Positions 1 through 7,264 of a DNA stretch of 27,272 nucleotides are shown here, piece after piece. Position 1 is the stretch's first letter. Each line of letters starts with the position of its first letter. Origin of the DNA: Betaproteobacteria bacterium (GTDB taxonomy: Bacteria; Pseudomonadota; Gammaproteobacteria; Burkholderiales; Rhodocyclaceae); contig JAPTVL010000059.1 in the NCBI GenBank assembly GCA_028065725.1, positions 1 to 27,272 of the forward strand, in the 5' to 3' direction. The notes beneath the pieces were generated by a model that saw nothing but the letters and a program-made list of their open reading frames with translations, ran no database searches and was not told where the DNA came from. A program made the translations under genes and the position numbers.

Positions 1-1854
1 ATCTGGCGCGCACCCGCGGGCGCCGAGCGGCCCGCAAGCGGCCAAGCTAAGCCGGTCGATTCCGGACTTCCCGATTTGAGCGGCGAAACCTGGGTGATGG
101 CGCCGATACGCTGGACGGGCAACGCCGGCACCAGTGGCAATTATTTCAGCTCCGATGGCGGGAATAGCCTGAATATCGCCAATAACCTGAACGTACAGGT
201 CAACAGTTTCATCGGCGCGCCTTACATCGCCCAGTGGTCGGGCGTGTTCGGGATGAATTCAAGCGATTCCACGTTTACCCAGGCCACCGGCGCGACGCAG
301 AAGAGCGACAGCAGCGGACTCAATTTCGGCGGCAGCGTCAATGTTTTCCCGGTCAGTCGTTTCCCCTTCAGCGCCACCTTCAATCATGGAACGTCGGAAT
401 CGCGGTTCGGGGAGACCCGGGCGCCCACCACCAGCACCTCCCTCGGCTTGCGCCAGCAGTATCGAACGGAGCGCGGCGATACGTACACGGCCAGCTACAA
501 TCGCAACAACTTCGTCAGCGGCGCGAACACCAGCCAGAATTCTTCGCTGAACGGCAGTTTTTCGGCGCGGCGGATTTTCGATCCCGGCCATTATCTTGAG
601 GGCAATCACAGCCTGAACGCCAGCCTGACCTTTACTCCCTCCGCCAGCGATCTTGGCGGTCAGACCTCGCGCCTGCTGAACGCCAATGCGAGTCACAGTT
701 GGGCGGTTCATGAAGATCTCAGCATTGGCAATTCCATCACCCTGGTCGGTACCCAGCGTGACCAGTTCGTCGGCGACAGCCTGGCTCGCAATGATTCACG
801 GGTGTTTCTCGCTGCCACCAACTTCATGTGGCGGCCCGTCGAAGATCTGCCGCTGACCTTGACCGGTGGCGGCAGTTACACGCAAACGCACGTCATTCAG
901 GCGGACGGGGTCATCAACCAGCAGACTTTGGCCGCCAATGTCTCCACCAGTTACCGCTTCAGCAATAACCTGTCGGCGTCGGGGAATGCGACCGTGGCCT
1001 CGACAAGTTCGGGCGCCGATCGAATTGCCATGGGGGGCATTGGCGCCGGCGCTTCGTATACGGGTGATCCGCTCAAGTTCGGCGACTACATTTACGGCTG
1101 GAATCTCGGCGCCGGTGTCAGCGGCAATTTTGCCACCCGGGGCACCAGTTCCGCTGGCGTCAGCACCTCGGCCGGTCATAATTTGACGCGGACTCTGGTG
1201 ATCGACGGGGCCCAGGCGGTGAACCTGAATGCCGGTCAGACGTTGTCGTACAGCCATGCCCAAGGCGGGGCGGCCACGGCCCTGTCGCACAACCTGGGGG
1301 CGGCATGGCGAGCAAGCTACGGCGAAGCGCTGACGGTCAGTCTGAGCGCCAACTTTTCCGACCACATCAGTACCGGGCAATCGGGGAACAATCACTATCG
1401 CTACATGAGCCTGGCGGGCAACGGGCAGTACCAGATCAGTTCGAGGGCAGCGCTGTCGCTCAATGCCAATATGAACTGGAGCCAGAACTTCGTTGGCGCC
1501 AGCGCTCGGCAGCAAGTCATCAATGGCCTGATCGGCAATGACGACCAGAGCCAGGCGAGTGGCAGTTTCAGTCTTGGCTATGCGCACAGCCGCCCATTTT
1601 CGATCCGCAATCTGCATTACAACGCCAGTGTGCTCTGGATCAACAGCCAGTCCGGCACCCGGCTGGTTGGCTCGGATCCGCTCGGCAGCCTGGCGCAAAA
1701 AAGCGTTTCGTTCCAGCAACTGCTCGATTACAGGATAGGGCGGCTCACGTTTCGCCTGAATCACGCCATGATCGATCAGGCTGGCAGGAAAAGTGCTTCC
1801 ATCTTCGGCTCCGTTAACCGAGAGTTCGACGGTTTTTTCGACGGACGCTGGTAA
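1..1854 (+). CDS. Outer-membrane beta-barrel (porin-like) protein, 5' end missing
   Basis: The frame is open from the first base, so the gene starts upstream; a TTG at 76 is in frame but nothing supports it as the true start. The 617 visible residues contain no cysteine and are rich in Asn, Ser, Gly and Thr, with long runs of alternating polar and hydrophobic residues and aromatic girdle-type positions, as in a large outer-membrane beta-barrel. The chain ends in an aromatic residue (last residues DGRW), compatible with a BAM-recognised last strand. It is followed 51 bases later by the first of several periplasmic multiheme cytochromes, so by context it may be the porin of a porin-cytochrome conduit, similar in role to MtrB/PioB. 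No MtrB-type CXXC is visible in the part present. Barrel call is fairly safe; the conduit role is inference. Confidence 0.7.
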   Translation: MWRAPAGAERPASGQAKPVDSGLPDLSGETWVMAPIRWTGNAGTSGNYFSSDGGNSLNIANNLNVQVNSFIGAPYIAQWSGVFGMNSSDSTFTQATGATQKSDSSGLNFGGSVNVFPVSRFPFSATFNHGTSESRFGETRAPTTSTSLGLRQQYRTERGDTYTASYNRNNFVSGANTSQNSSLNGSFSARRIFDPGHYLEGNHSLNASLTFTPSASDLGGQTSRLLNANASHSWAVHEDLSIGNSITLVGTQRDQFVGDSLARNDSRVFLAATNFMWRPVEDLPLTLTGGGSYTQTHVIQADGVINQQTLAANVSTSYRFSNNLSASGNATVASTSSGADRIAMGGIGAGASYTGDPLKFGDYIYGWNLGAGVSGNFATRGTSSAGVSTSAGHNLTRTLVIDGAQAVNLNAGQTLSYSHAQGGAATALSHNLGAAWRASYGEALTVSLSANFSDHISTGQSGNNHYRYMSLAGNGQYQISSRAALSLNANMNWSQNFVGASARQQVINGLIGNDDQSQASGSFSLGYAHSRPFSIRNLHYNASVLWINSQSGTRLVGSDPLGSLAQKSVSFQQLLDYRIGRLTFRLNHAMIDQAGRKSASIFGSVNREFDGFFDGRW

Positions 1855-1905
1855 GCGATGTTCTGTGGGCTAAACTTCCACCCTGGATTTGCAACGAGGA
1901 AAACC

Positions 1906-2316
1906 ATGTCAGAAAAATCTATCTGGCGGCGATTGCTGCTGGTCGTGTTGGCGCTGGTCGCGGTGCTGACGGTCGAGGTCGATGAGGCGCGCGCCGAATA
2001 CGGCGATATCGTGATCAACAACTATTCCGACGCGGCGGGCATGCGGCCGGCGATCTTCCCGCACTGGTTTCATCGCGTGCGCTTTCGCTGCAAGGTCTGC
2101 CATGCCGACCTCGGCTTCAAGTTCAAGGCGGGCGGCAACGAGATCAACATGGTGAAGATCATCGACGGCCAGTTCTGCGGCGCCTGTCACAACGGCGAAC
2201 TCGCCTGGTCGGTCGAGAACTGCAACCTGTGTCATTCGGCGAAGCCGGGTACGCCGACCCAGGTGCACGAAAGCACGATCCAGAAGCTTGCTCCCGCGGC
2301 GCTTCAAAAGAAATAA
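1906..2316 (+). CDS. Short periplasmic triheme cytochrome c (c7-type triheme domain), copy 1
   Basis: This 136-residue protein has an N-terminal signal peptide (RRLLLVVLALVAVLTVEV, cleavage likely near EARA/EYG) and three CXXCH motifs (CKVCH, CGACH, CNLCH) in about 55 residues, with extra histidines in FPHWFHR that can serve as distal heme ligands. Motif spacing matches the c(7)-type triheme domain, so it should be a bis-His, low-potential periplasmic electron carrier. ATG 1906 is chosen because GAGGA lies at 1896-1900 and the signal peptide then begins correctly; the in-frame ATG at 1858 has no ribosome site. It has a close paralogue at 4805 (about 60% identical by eye over 87 residues). Partners are presumably the neighbouring barrel and cytochromes. 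Confidence 0.9.
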   Translation: MSEKSIWRRLLLVVLALVAVLTVEVDEARAEYGDIVINNYSDAAGMRPAIFPHWFHRVRFRCKVCHADLGFKFKAGGNEINMVKIIDGQFCGACHNGELAWSVENCNLCHSAKPGTPTQVHESTIQKLAPAALQKK

Positions 2317-2329
2317 GGGACGCGCGATC

Positions 2330-3334
2330 ATGAAAATCGAACGAATTGTTGTTACGGCGCTGGCCTCGTTGTTTTTGGTCGCTTCCGCAATCGCGGCGGA
2401 TGCCGGCAAGGATCTCTATGCCAAGACCTGTGCCGTCTGTCACGCGGCGGGAATTGCCGGCGCGCCACGGCTCGGCAACGCCGCAGACTGGCAGCCACGC
2501 ATTGCCGCCGGCATGACGCGTCTGTATACCAGCGCCCTGAAGGGTACGCCCAAGGGCATGCCGGCCAAGGGCGGCAATACCGGCGCATCGGATGGCGACG
2601 TCAAGGCGGCGGTGGATTACATGCTGGCTTCGGTCAAGGGCAGTGCGGCCAAGCCGGCGCCGGCTGCCGCGGTTCCCGCTCCGGCAAAACCTGCGGCTGC
2701 TCCGGCTCCCGTCGCGCAAACGGTCGCAATCCCCGCGGCCGCGGCACCTGCCGCTCCATCCGCCCCGTCCGCCGTGGTCGATGCGTCCTCGAATACATCG
2801 GGCGCGTCGTCGGCCGACATCAATTCCTTCAATCGTCTGTTGAAGCCGGTCGGCAAACGCAATCCCCCTCCCGCCGAAGACGGCATCCATGATCCGGCCA
2901 ACGACGGGACGATCGCCCTGATGGCGCCCCTGGCGGCCTATGGACCCTTGCCGAAAAGCCTGGCCGGCAATCGCGTCAATTGGGTCAAGGCCATCGAGGA
3001 GGGGAAGATCAATCCGCGCTGGGACAAGCAGGACCCGAATGCCGCGCCGGTGATCGTCGATTTGAACATCGTGCGCGAGGTCAAGGGATCGATGCCCGAC
3101 GTGGTTTATCCACACAAGCAGCACACCGAATGGCTCGACTGCTCGAATTGCCATCCGGCGATTTTCACCCCGCAAAAAGGCGCCAACTCGATCAGCATGG
3201 CCGCCATTCTTCTGGGCGAAAAGTGTGGCGTCTGTCACGGCAAGGTGGCTTTCCCGGTGTCGGAATGCCGCCTGTGCCATTCCAAGAAGAAGGACATCCG
3301 TCCCGCGCAGGCCGCTGCGGCGCCGGCAAAGTAA
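2330..3334 (+). CDS. Tetraheme fusion: cytochrome c5-like domain + Pro/Ala linker + c7-type triheme domain
   Basis: This 334-residue protein starts at ATG 2330 with AAGGG about 10 bases upstream and a signal peptide ending near AIAAD. Residues about 24-103 form a class I monoheme domain like cytochrome c5: CAVCH at 34-38 and a likely methionine ligand in KGMPAKGG near residue 77. Residues about 105-160 are a flexible Ala/Pro-rich linker. After DGIHDP comes a c7-type triheme domain with CSNCH (about residue 271), CGVCH and CRLCH and the PHKQHT histidines. The fusion joins a His/Met heme, usually of high potential, to three bis-His hemes, usually of low potential, so it may link two redox ranges in the periplasm. 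The triheme half resembles the protein at 4218. It lies 13 bases after the preceding gene, in the same operon. Confidence 0.9.
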   Translation: MKIERIVVTALASLFLVASAIAADAGKDLYAKTCAVCHAAGIAGAPRLGNAADWQPRIAAGMTRLYTSALKGTPKGMPAKGGNTGASDGDVKAAVDYMLASVKGSAAKPAPAAAVPAPAKPAAAPAPVAQTVAIPAAAAPAAPSAPSAVVDASSNTSGASSADINSFNRLLKPVGKRNPPPAEDGIHDPANDGTIALMAPLAAYGPLPKSLAGNRVNWVKAIEEGKINPRWDKQDPNAAPVIVDLNIVREVKGSMPDVVYPHKQHTEWLDCSNCHPAIFTPQKGANSISMAAILLGEKCGVCHGKVAFPVSECRLCHSKKKDIRPAQAAAAPAK

Positions 3335-3346
3335 AGAGGTCAAGCC

Positions 3347-4243
3347 ATGAGCAAGTCCATTGTTTTGCTGGGTTCCCTGCTGCTGTCCGCTGCGGTGATG
3401 GCACAGGCCACAGCGCCGGCGAATGCACCCGAAACGGCTGCATCGCGCCTGGCCGGCAACAAGATCGACAAGGGACAGTTGTCGTCCAACCTCGATTCCG
3501 TCGCGAAACTGCTGGAAAGCTCGTCGGCCGCGGGCCAGATCGAGTCGAGCAAGATACCCGAAGCCATGCAGCGACGCGACCGCGCGCGCGAGTTGCATCG
3601 TGCCGCCAAGACCGCCCTGGAGCAGGACAATCTCGAAAAGGCCTCGGCGCTGCTGGCCGAATCGCGTGCGACCTTCTTCGATGCCGTGCGCTTCGCCGCG
3701 CCGGAAGACGTCACCGTGAAAAAGTTTGAGAACGATTACCTGTTGCGCCTGGAGAGCGTGCAAGCGCTGCTCGGCGCTTACAAGCGGGTTTCGAGCGAGA
3801 AATCCGCCAAGGGCGTGGCGGAGACGGTGACGCAGATCGAAAAATCGATCGCCGCCGGCGCGGTTCTGGCGAAAGACCGCAAATTCAAGGAGGCGCGCGC
3901 CGAGATCGACCGCGGCTATCTGGTGGCGAAAGCCGGGTTGACCAGCCTGCGTAGCGGAGATACCTTGACCCGCTCCTTGAACTTCGCCAACAAGGAAGAA
4001 GAGTACCACTACGAAATTGATCGGAACAATACGCACCAGATGCTGATCAAAGTCCTGGTTGACGACAAAAAGGCGAGCGGGGACATGATTCAGACCCATC
4101 TTTCCAAGGCACAGGAAAAGCGTATCAAGGCGGATGACGCGGCATCGCGCAAGGCCTACGACGAGGCGGTCAAACTGCTGGAGGATTCAACCGCGGATCT
4201 GGTGCGCGCAATTCGCAATGCGGGCATATATATCCCTGGATAA
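3347..4243 (+). CDS. Cysteine-free helical periplasmic protein of unknown function
   Basis: This 298-residue protein has a clear signal peptide (cleavage about at VMA/QAT) and a good ribosome site (AGAGG at 3335-3339). The mature part has no cysteine and so no heme c. It is highly charged and rich in Ala, Lys, Glu and Leu, with heptad-like stretches that predict long alpha-helices, possibly TPR-like or coiled-coil (for example the segments around residues 65-115 and 240-290). It ends in NAGIYIPG. I do not recognise a family. It sits exactly between two pairs of triheme cytochromes, and its 3' end overlaps the next start by 26 bases, so a scaffolding or assembly role for the cytochromes is a reasonable guess, nothing more. 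Confidence 0.8.
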   Translation: MSKSIVLLGSLLLSAAVMAQATAPANAPETAASRLAGNKIDKGQLSSNLDSVAKLLESSSAAGQIESSKIPEAMQRRDRARELHRAAKTALEQDNLEKASALLAESRATFFDAVRFAAPEDVTVKKFENDYLLRLESVQALLGAYKRVSSEKSAKGVAETVTQIEKSIAAGAVLAKDRKFKEARAEIDRGYLVAKAGLTSLRSGDTLTRSLNFANKEEEYHYEIDRNNTHQMLIKVLVDDKKASGDMIQTHLSKAQEKRIKADDAASRKAYDEAVKLLEDSTADLVRAIRNAGIYIPG

Positions 4244-4805
4244 ATCAGTGTGCCTGGGGCTCGCCGCCGCTTTTGCGGTATTGGCGAGCTTTTCCGTTCA
4301 GGCTCAGGGCTGGGAGTCGCTGTACAAGGATGGCATCCACGATCCCCGGGCTCCCGCCGCAAGGGAATTACAGGAACCCGGCGAAGCGCTTTCCAGACTG
4401 ACGCCGGACAACACCGGCAACATGGTACGCTGGGTTCAGGCTTTGGAAAAAGGCGAAATCAATCCCCGCGCCAGCATCCGTCCCGACACCAAGATTCGTG
4501 TCTATGAGTCGGATTCTTTGCTCAATCTGAAGGGCGGCATGCCCATCGTCCGCTTTCCGCATCGCCAGCACACCCTGTGGCTGGATTGCAGCAATTGCCA
4601 CGATCACTTGTTCAAGGCCGAGGCGGGCGCCAATCAACTGTCCATGCTGAAAATTCTCGAGGGCGAGCAGTGCGGCGTGTGCCATGGCGCGGTGGCTTTC
4701 CCCTTGACCGAGTGTTTTCGTTGCCACAGCGTTGCGCGACCGGACAATGTTTTGCGGCCGACCTTGCCGATAGCGATTCCGCCCGGCGCGGTGCCGCCGC
4801 GGTGA
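4218..4805 (+). CDS. Long-type periplasmic triheme cytochrome c (c7-type triheme domain)
   Basis: This 195-residue protein from ATG 4218 gives a usable signal peptide (VCLGLAAAFAVLASFSVQA/QG). The start lies inside the previous gene, without an obvious ribosome site, so translational coupling is likely; an in-frame GTG at 4248 is the alternative. The mature part has the DGIHDP element and then a triheme domain with CSNCH, CGVCH and CFRCH, PHRQHT histidines and the GAN..SM..IL.GE.CGVCHG pattern. It is plainly homologous to the C-terminal half of the fusion at 2330 but lacks the cytochrome c5-like part. Expected role: periplasmic bis-His electron carrier. Its stop overlaps the next start (TGATG at 4803-4807). 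Confidence 0.88.
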   Translation: MRAYISLDKSVCLGLAAAFAVLASFSVQAQGWESLYKDGIHDPRAPAARELQEPGEALSRLTPDNTGNMVRWVQALEKGEINPRASIRPDTKIRVYESDSLLNLKGGMPIVRFPHRQHTLWLDCSNCHDHLFKAEAGANQLSMLKILEGEQCGVCHGAVAFPLTECFRCHSVARPDNVLRPTLPIAIPPGAVPPR

Positions 4806-5188
4806 TGGGTGCGCGCCAGGTTCGAATCTTGCTGCTGTCCTTGGTGGCGTTTGCCGGCGATATGCCGCCGGCAGCGGCCGAGTATGCGGACGTGGTGCTG
4901 AACCGTCGCGCGGAAAAGGAGGGCGTGCGGCCGGTGGTGTTTCCGCATTGGTTTCACCGGATTCGATTTCGTTGCAAGGTTTGCCATGCCGAACTTGGAT
5001 TCAAGATGCGCGTTGGCGGCAATGACTTCACAATGGCCGACATTGTCGAGGGGCGCTTTTGCGGCGCCTGTCACAATGGCGACATCGCCTGGGCGCCCGA
5101 TAAATGCGATTTGTGTCACTCCGGCAAGCGCGGCTTGCCCACAGGAATCTATGGCGGTCATGAAACCGGTGGTCCCGGGCGCTGGTAG
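4805..5188 (+). CDS. Short periplasmic triheme cytochrome c (c7-type triheme domain), copy 2
   Basis: This 127-residue protein starts at ATG 4805, coupled to the preceding stop by a one-base overlap. The signal peptide (VRILLLSLVAFAGDMPPAAA/EYA) is followed by the FPHWFHR histidine element and CKVCH, CGACH and CDLCH. The core aligns without gaps to the protein at 1906. The C-terminal tail is short and glycine-rich. Its role is taken to be the same as the copy at 1906; having two divergent copies in one operon suggests different partners or hemes tuned to different potentials. The last 38 bases overlap the next gene. Confidence 0.9.
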   Translation: MGARQVRILLLSLVAFAGDMPPAAAEYADVVLNRRAEKEGVRPVVFPHWFHRIRFRCKVCHAELGFKMRVGGNDFTMADIVEGRFCGACHNGDIAWAPDKCDLCHSGKRGLPTGIYGGHETGGPGRW

Positions 5189-6107
5189 TCGCCGCGGCTT
5201 TCTCCTGCGCGGCGCTGCCCTTGCCGGCGCATTGGCAATAGTCGGCTGTGGCAGCACGGCGACCGTGCGCGCCGGGGCCGAGCATTGGCTGGAGCCGGCT
5301 TTCGGCATTACCGGCGCGACCCTGACCGACAAGACGGACGGAACCGGCTATCCCTTGCCGGGGGGGAGGGAGACGTATCTTCCCTTCATGTTTCCGGTGG
5401 CCGTGGTGGCCAGCCTGGGGTCGATCTACATTGCCGATGCGGGCCATCGACGCTTGTTCCGCTATGAGCGCAACAGCGGTTTGATGCATGCGTTGCCGGG
5501 GGTGAGGATCGCCGCCGGCAGCTTGTTGCGCGGTTCGCCGGACGGCACGCTGTATGTGCTCGACGCCATGCGCGGCGAAATCCAGCGCTACGGTCTGGAT
5601 GGCCGTCCGCTGCCGGCGCTGCATCCGCGGGTGCCGAGCAGTCGTTATCTCGATTTCGCGGTCGACGGCTCGAGCGGTCGCGTGTTTGCCGTCGATGCCA
5701 TGTGGAGCGTGGTGGATCGGATCGAACCGCCGGGTCGTATCGCGCTGGCGCATCTTGACGTTCCCGCCGCCGGCCCGATGGCGATTTCCGGCGACAATTT
5801 GCTGATTGCCGACGCCAAGTGCCGATGCGTCAGCGAGTGGCGTGCCGGACGCCTGGTGAGACAACTGGCCGTGGGGCGGATTCGGCTGCCGAAGGCGCTC
5901 GTCGCGGATGCTGGAGAAATTTATGTACTTGATGGTTTCGACGGAAGCATCTCGCGGGTTTTCCAGGGGGGGCTGGAAACCATTCCGGCCGCCGAACTCA
6001 ATCTCCTCGCCCCTGACCGGATTTCAGTTTTCGGCGGCATGATGTATGTTGCGGACGGCGCCAGTCGCACCGTTGCCGCATTCCGGATTCGTCGGCATCG
6101 AAAATGA
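5151..6107 (+). CDS. NHL-type beta-propeller lipoprotein with Tat-like signal
   Basis: This 318-residue protein starts at ATG 5151 (AGGA at 5143-5146; in-frame ATG 5160 is an alternative). The N-terminus has a twin-arginine motif SRRGFLL (residues 13-19) and then a lipobox IVGC with the acceptor cysteine at 33, followed by Gly, so an exported lipoprotein that is not held at the inner membrane by an Asp+2 signal. The rest is a series of repeats of the form VVASLGSIYIADAG...RLFRYE and GEIYVLDGFDGSISRV, the blade pattern of NHL/six-bladed propellers. No CXXCH. It probably works as a protein-binding scaffold near the cytochromes. Repeats are weaker than in the next gene, so the fold call is less secure than the export call. 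Confidence 0.8.
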   Translation: MAVMKPVVPGAGSRRGFLLRGAALAGALAIVGCGSTATVRAGAEHWLEPAFGITGATLTDKTDGTGYPLPGGRETYLPFMFPVAVVASLGSIYIADAGHRRLFRYERNSGLMHALPGVRIAAGSLLRGSPDGTLYVLDAMRGEIQRYGLDGRPLPALHPRVPSSRYLDFAVDGSSGRVFAVDAMWSVVDRIEPPGRIALAHLDVPAAGPMAISGDNLLIADAKCRCVSEWRAGRLVRQLAVGRIRLPKALVADAGEIYVLDGFDGSISRVFQGGLETIPAAELNLLAPDRISVFGGMMYVADGASRTVAAFRIRRHRK

Positions 6108-6142
6108 GCCCGTGCGAGACAATCGGACCCAAGGACCCAAGG

Positions 6143-7264
6143 ATGCAAGACTTCGCCAATGACGCTTTCAGCCGCAAACGAATGAAATTTCTGATTCTGG
6201 TCTTGCTGTCGTTCGGTCTCGCCGCTTGTTCCAGCCTGCGTGAAAAGCCGGTGTTTTCCATGGGCCTCGACGCTACCGTGGAGACCCGGCGCCTGATGTT
6301 TCCGCCGGAAAGCGACGGCGAAGTGCCGCGCTACATCTATCTGGGCGAGCTTCGGGGGGAGACCAACATCAGCCGACCCGAGGAATTCGGCGATGGCGTG
6401 GTCAACAGCATTTTCCGGATGCTGGACATCATTGTCGGTCCGGCGCCGCCCATGGTGCTCGACCGGCCGCAATCCGGCACGGTGGATAACAAGGGCCGTG
6501 TCTTCGTTACCGACATCGGTCGCGGTGCGGTGTTCATGTTCGACGAAACCACGCCCGAAGTGAAGGTCTGGTCCAAGGCCGAAGGCCTGGTCGACTTCGT
6601 CAGTCCGGTCGGGATTGCCATCGGACCGGACGGCCAGATGTTCGTCGCCGACGCGGCCCTCGGACTGGTGGCCCGTCTCGGTCCGGATGGCCAGACGCTG
6701 CCCAGCATCGGCAAGGGCCACCTCGACCGTCCCAACGGTGTGGCCTACGATCCGGTTGCGCGCAAGCTGTATGTCGCCGATGCGTCCGCGCATCAGGTCA
6801 AGATCTTTAACCTGGAAGGATTATTGCTTGCCGAACTGGGTGTGCGTGGCGACGGGCCGGGCGAATTCAACTTTCCGACGCATATCGCGATCGCCAATGA
6901 AAAACTTTACGTTACCGACACCATGAACGCGCGAGTCCAGGTATTTTCGACCACGACCGGCGGCTACCTTGGCCGCATAGGCAAGCGTGGCTTGTTCATC
7001 GGCGACCTGTCCCGTCCGAAGGGCGTCGCGGTGGACAGCGAGGACAATGTGTATGTGGTCGAGTCGTATTTCGACTACTTGCTGATCTACAACCGTCGCG
7101 GGCAATTCCTGATGTCGCTGGGCGGGGTGGGATTCAGTGCCGGCCAATTCCATCTTCCTTCCGGTGTCTGGATCGACGCGCGCAACCGGGTTTATGTGGC
7201 GGACATGATGAACAGCCGGATCGCGGTGTTCCAGTTCCTTGGCGGAGGCAGCGAGAATGAGTAA
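6143..7264 (+). CDS. NHL-repeat six-bladed beta-propeller lipoprotein
   Basis: This 373-residue protein is started at ATG 6143 because AAGGA lies at 6131-6135 at ideal spacing. ATG 6182 and an ATG at 6104 overlapping the previous stop are in frame but have weaker sites. The signal peptide FLILVLLSFGLAAC ends in a lipobox (acceptor Cys 29, then Ser-Ser), so the protein is probably anchored to the outer membrane. At least five clear NHL blades follow, each like NGVAYD...LYVADASAHQVKIF, separated by about 45 residues. The family acts as a scaffold or ligand-binding propeller; no catalytic residues can be named. It lies between triheme and 11-heme cytochrome genes and has a relative on the other arm at 20751. 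Confidence 0.88.
   Translation: MQDFANDAFSRKRMKFLILVLLSFGLAACSSLREKPVFSMGLDATVETRRLMFPPESDGEVPRYIYLGELRGETNISRPEEFGDGVVNSIFRMLDIIVGPAPPMVLDRPQSGTVDNKGRVFVTDIGRGAVFMFDETTPEVKVWSKAEGLVDFVSPVGIAIGPDGQMFVADAALGLVARLGPDGQTLPSIGKGHLDRPNGVAYDPVARKLYVADASAHQVKIFNLEGLLLAELGVRGDGPGEFNFPTHIAIANEKLYVTDTMNARVQVFSTTTGGYLGRIGKRGLFIGDLSRPKGVAVDSEDNVYVVESYFDYLLIYNRRGQFLMSLGGVGFSAGQFHLPSGVWIDARNRVYVADMMNSRIAVFQFLGGGSENE

Noticed and set aside
259..1764. Long open frames on the - strand opposite the beta-barrel gene
   Set aside because: They are Arg/Ala/Gly-rich mirror readings of a GC-rich gene, with no family motif, while the + frame has a clear barrel composition.
2159..4099. A 646-codon - strand frame opposite the triheme genes
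   Set aside because: Low-complexity Arg/Gly/His-rich mirror reading; the + strand genes have signal peptides, ribosome sites and heme motifs.
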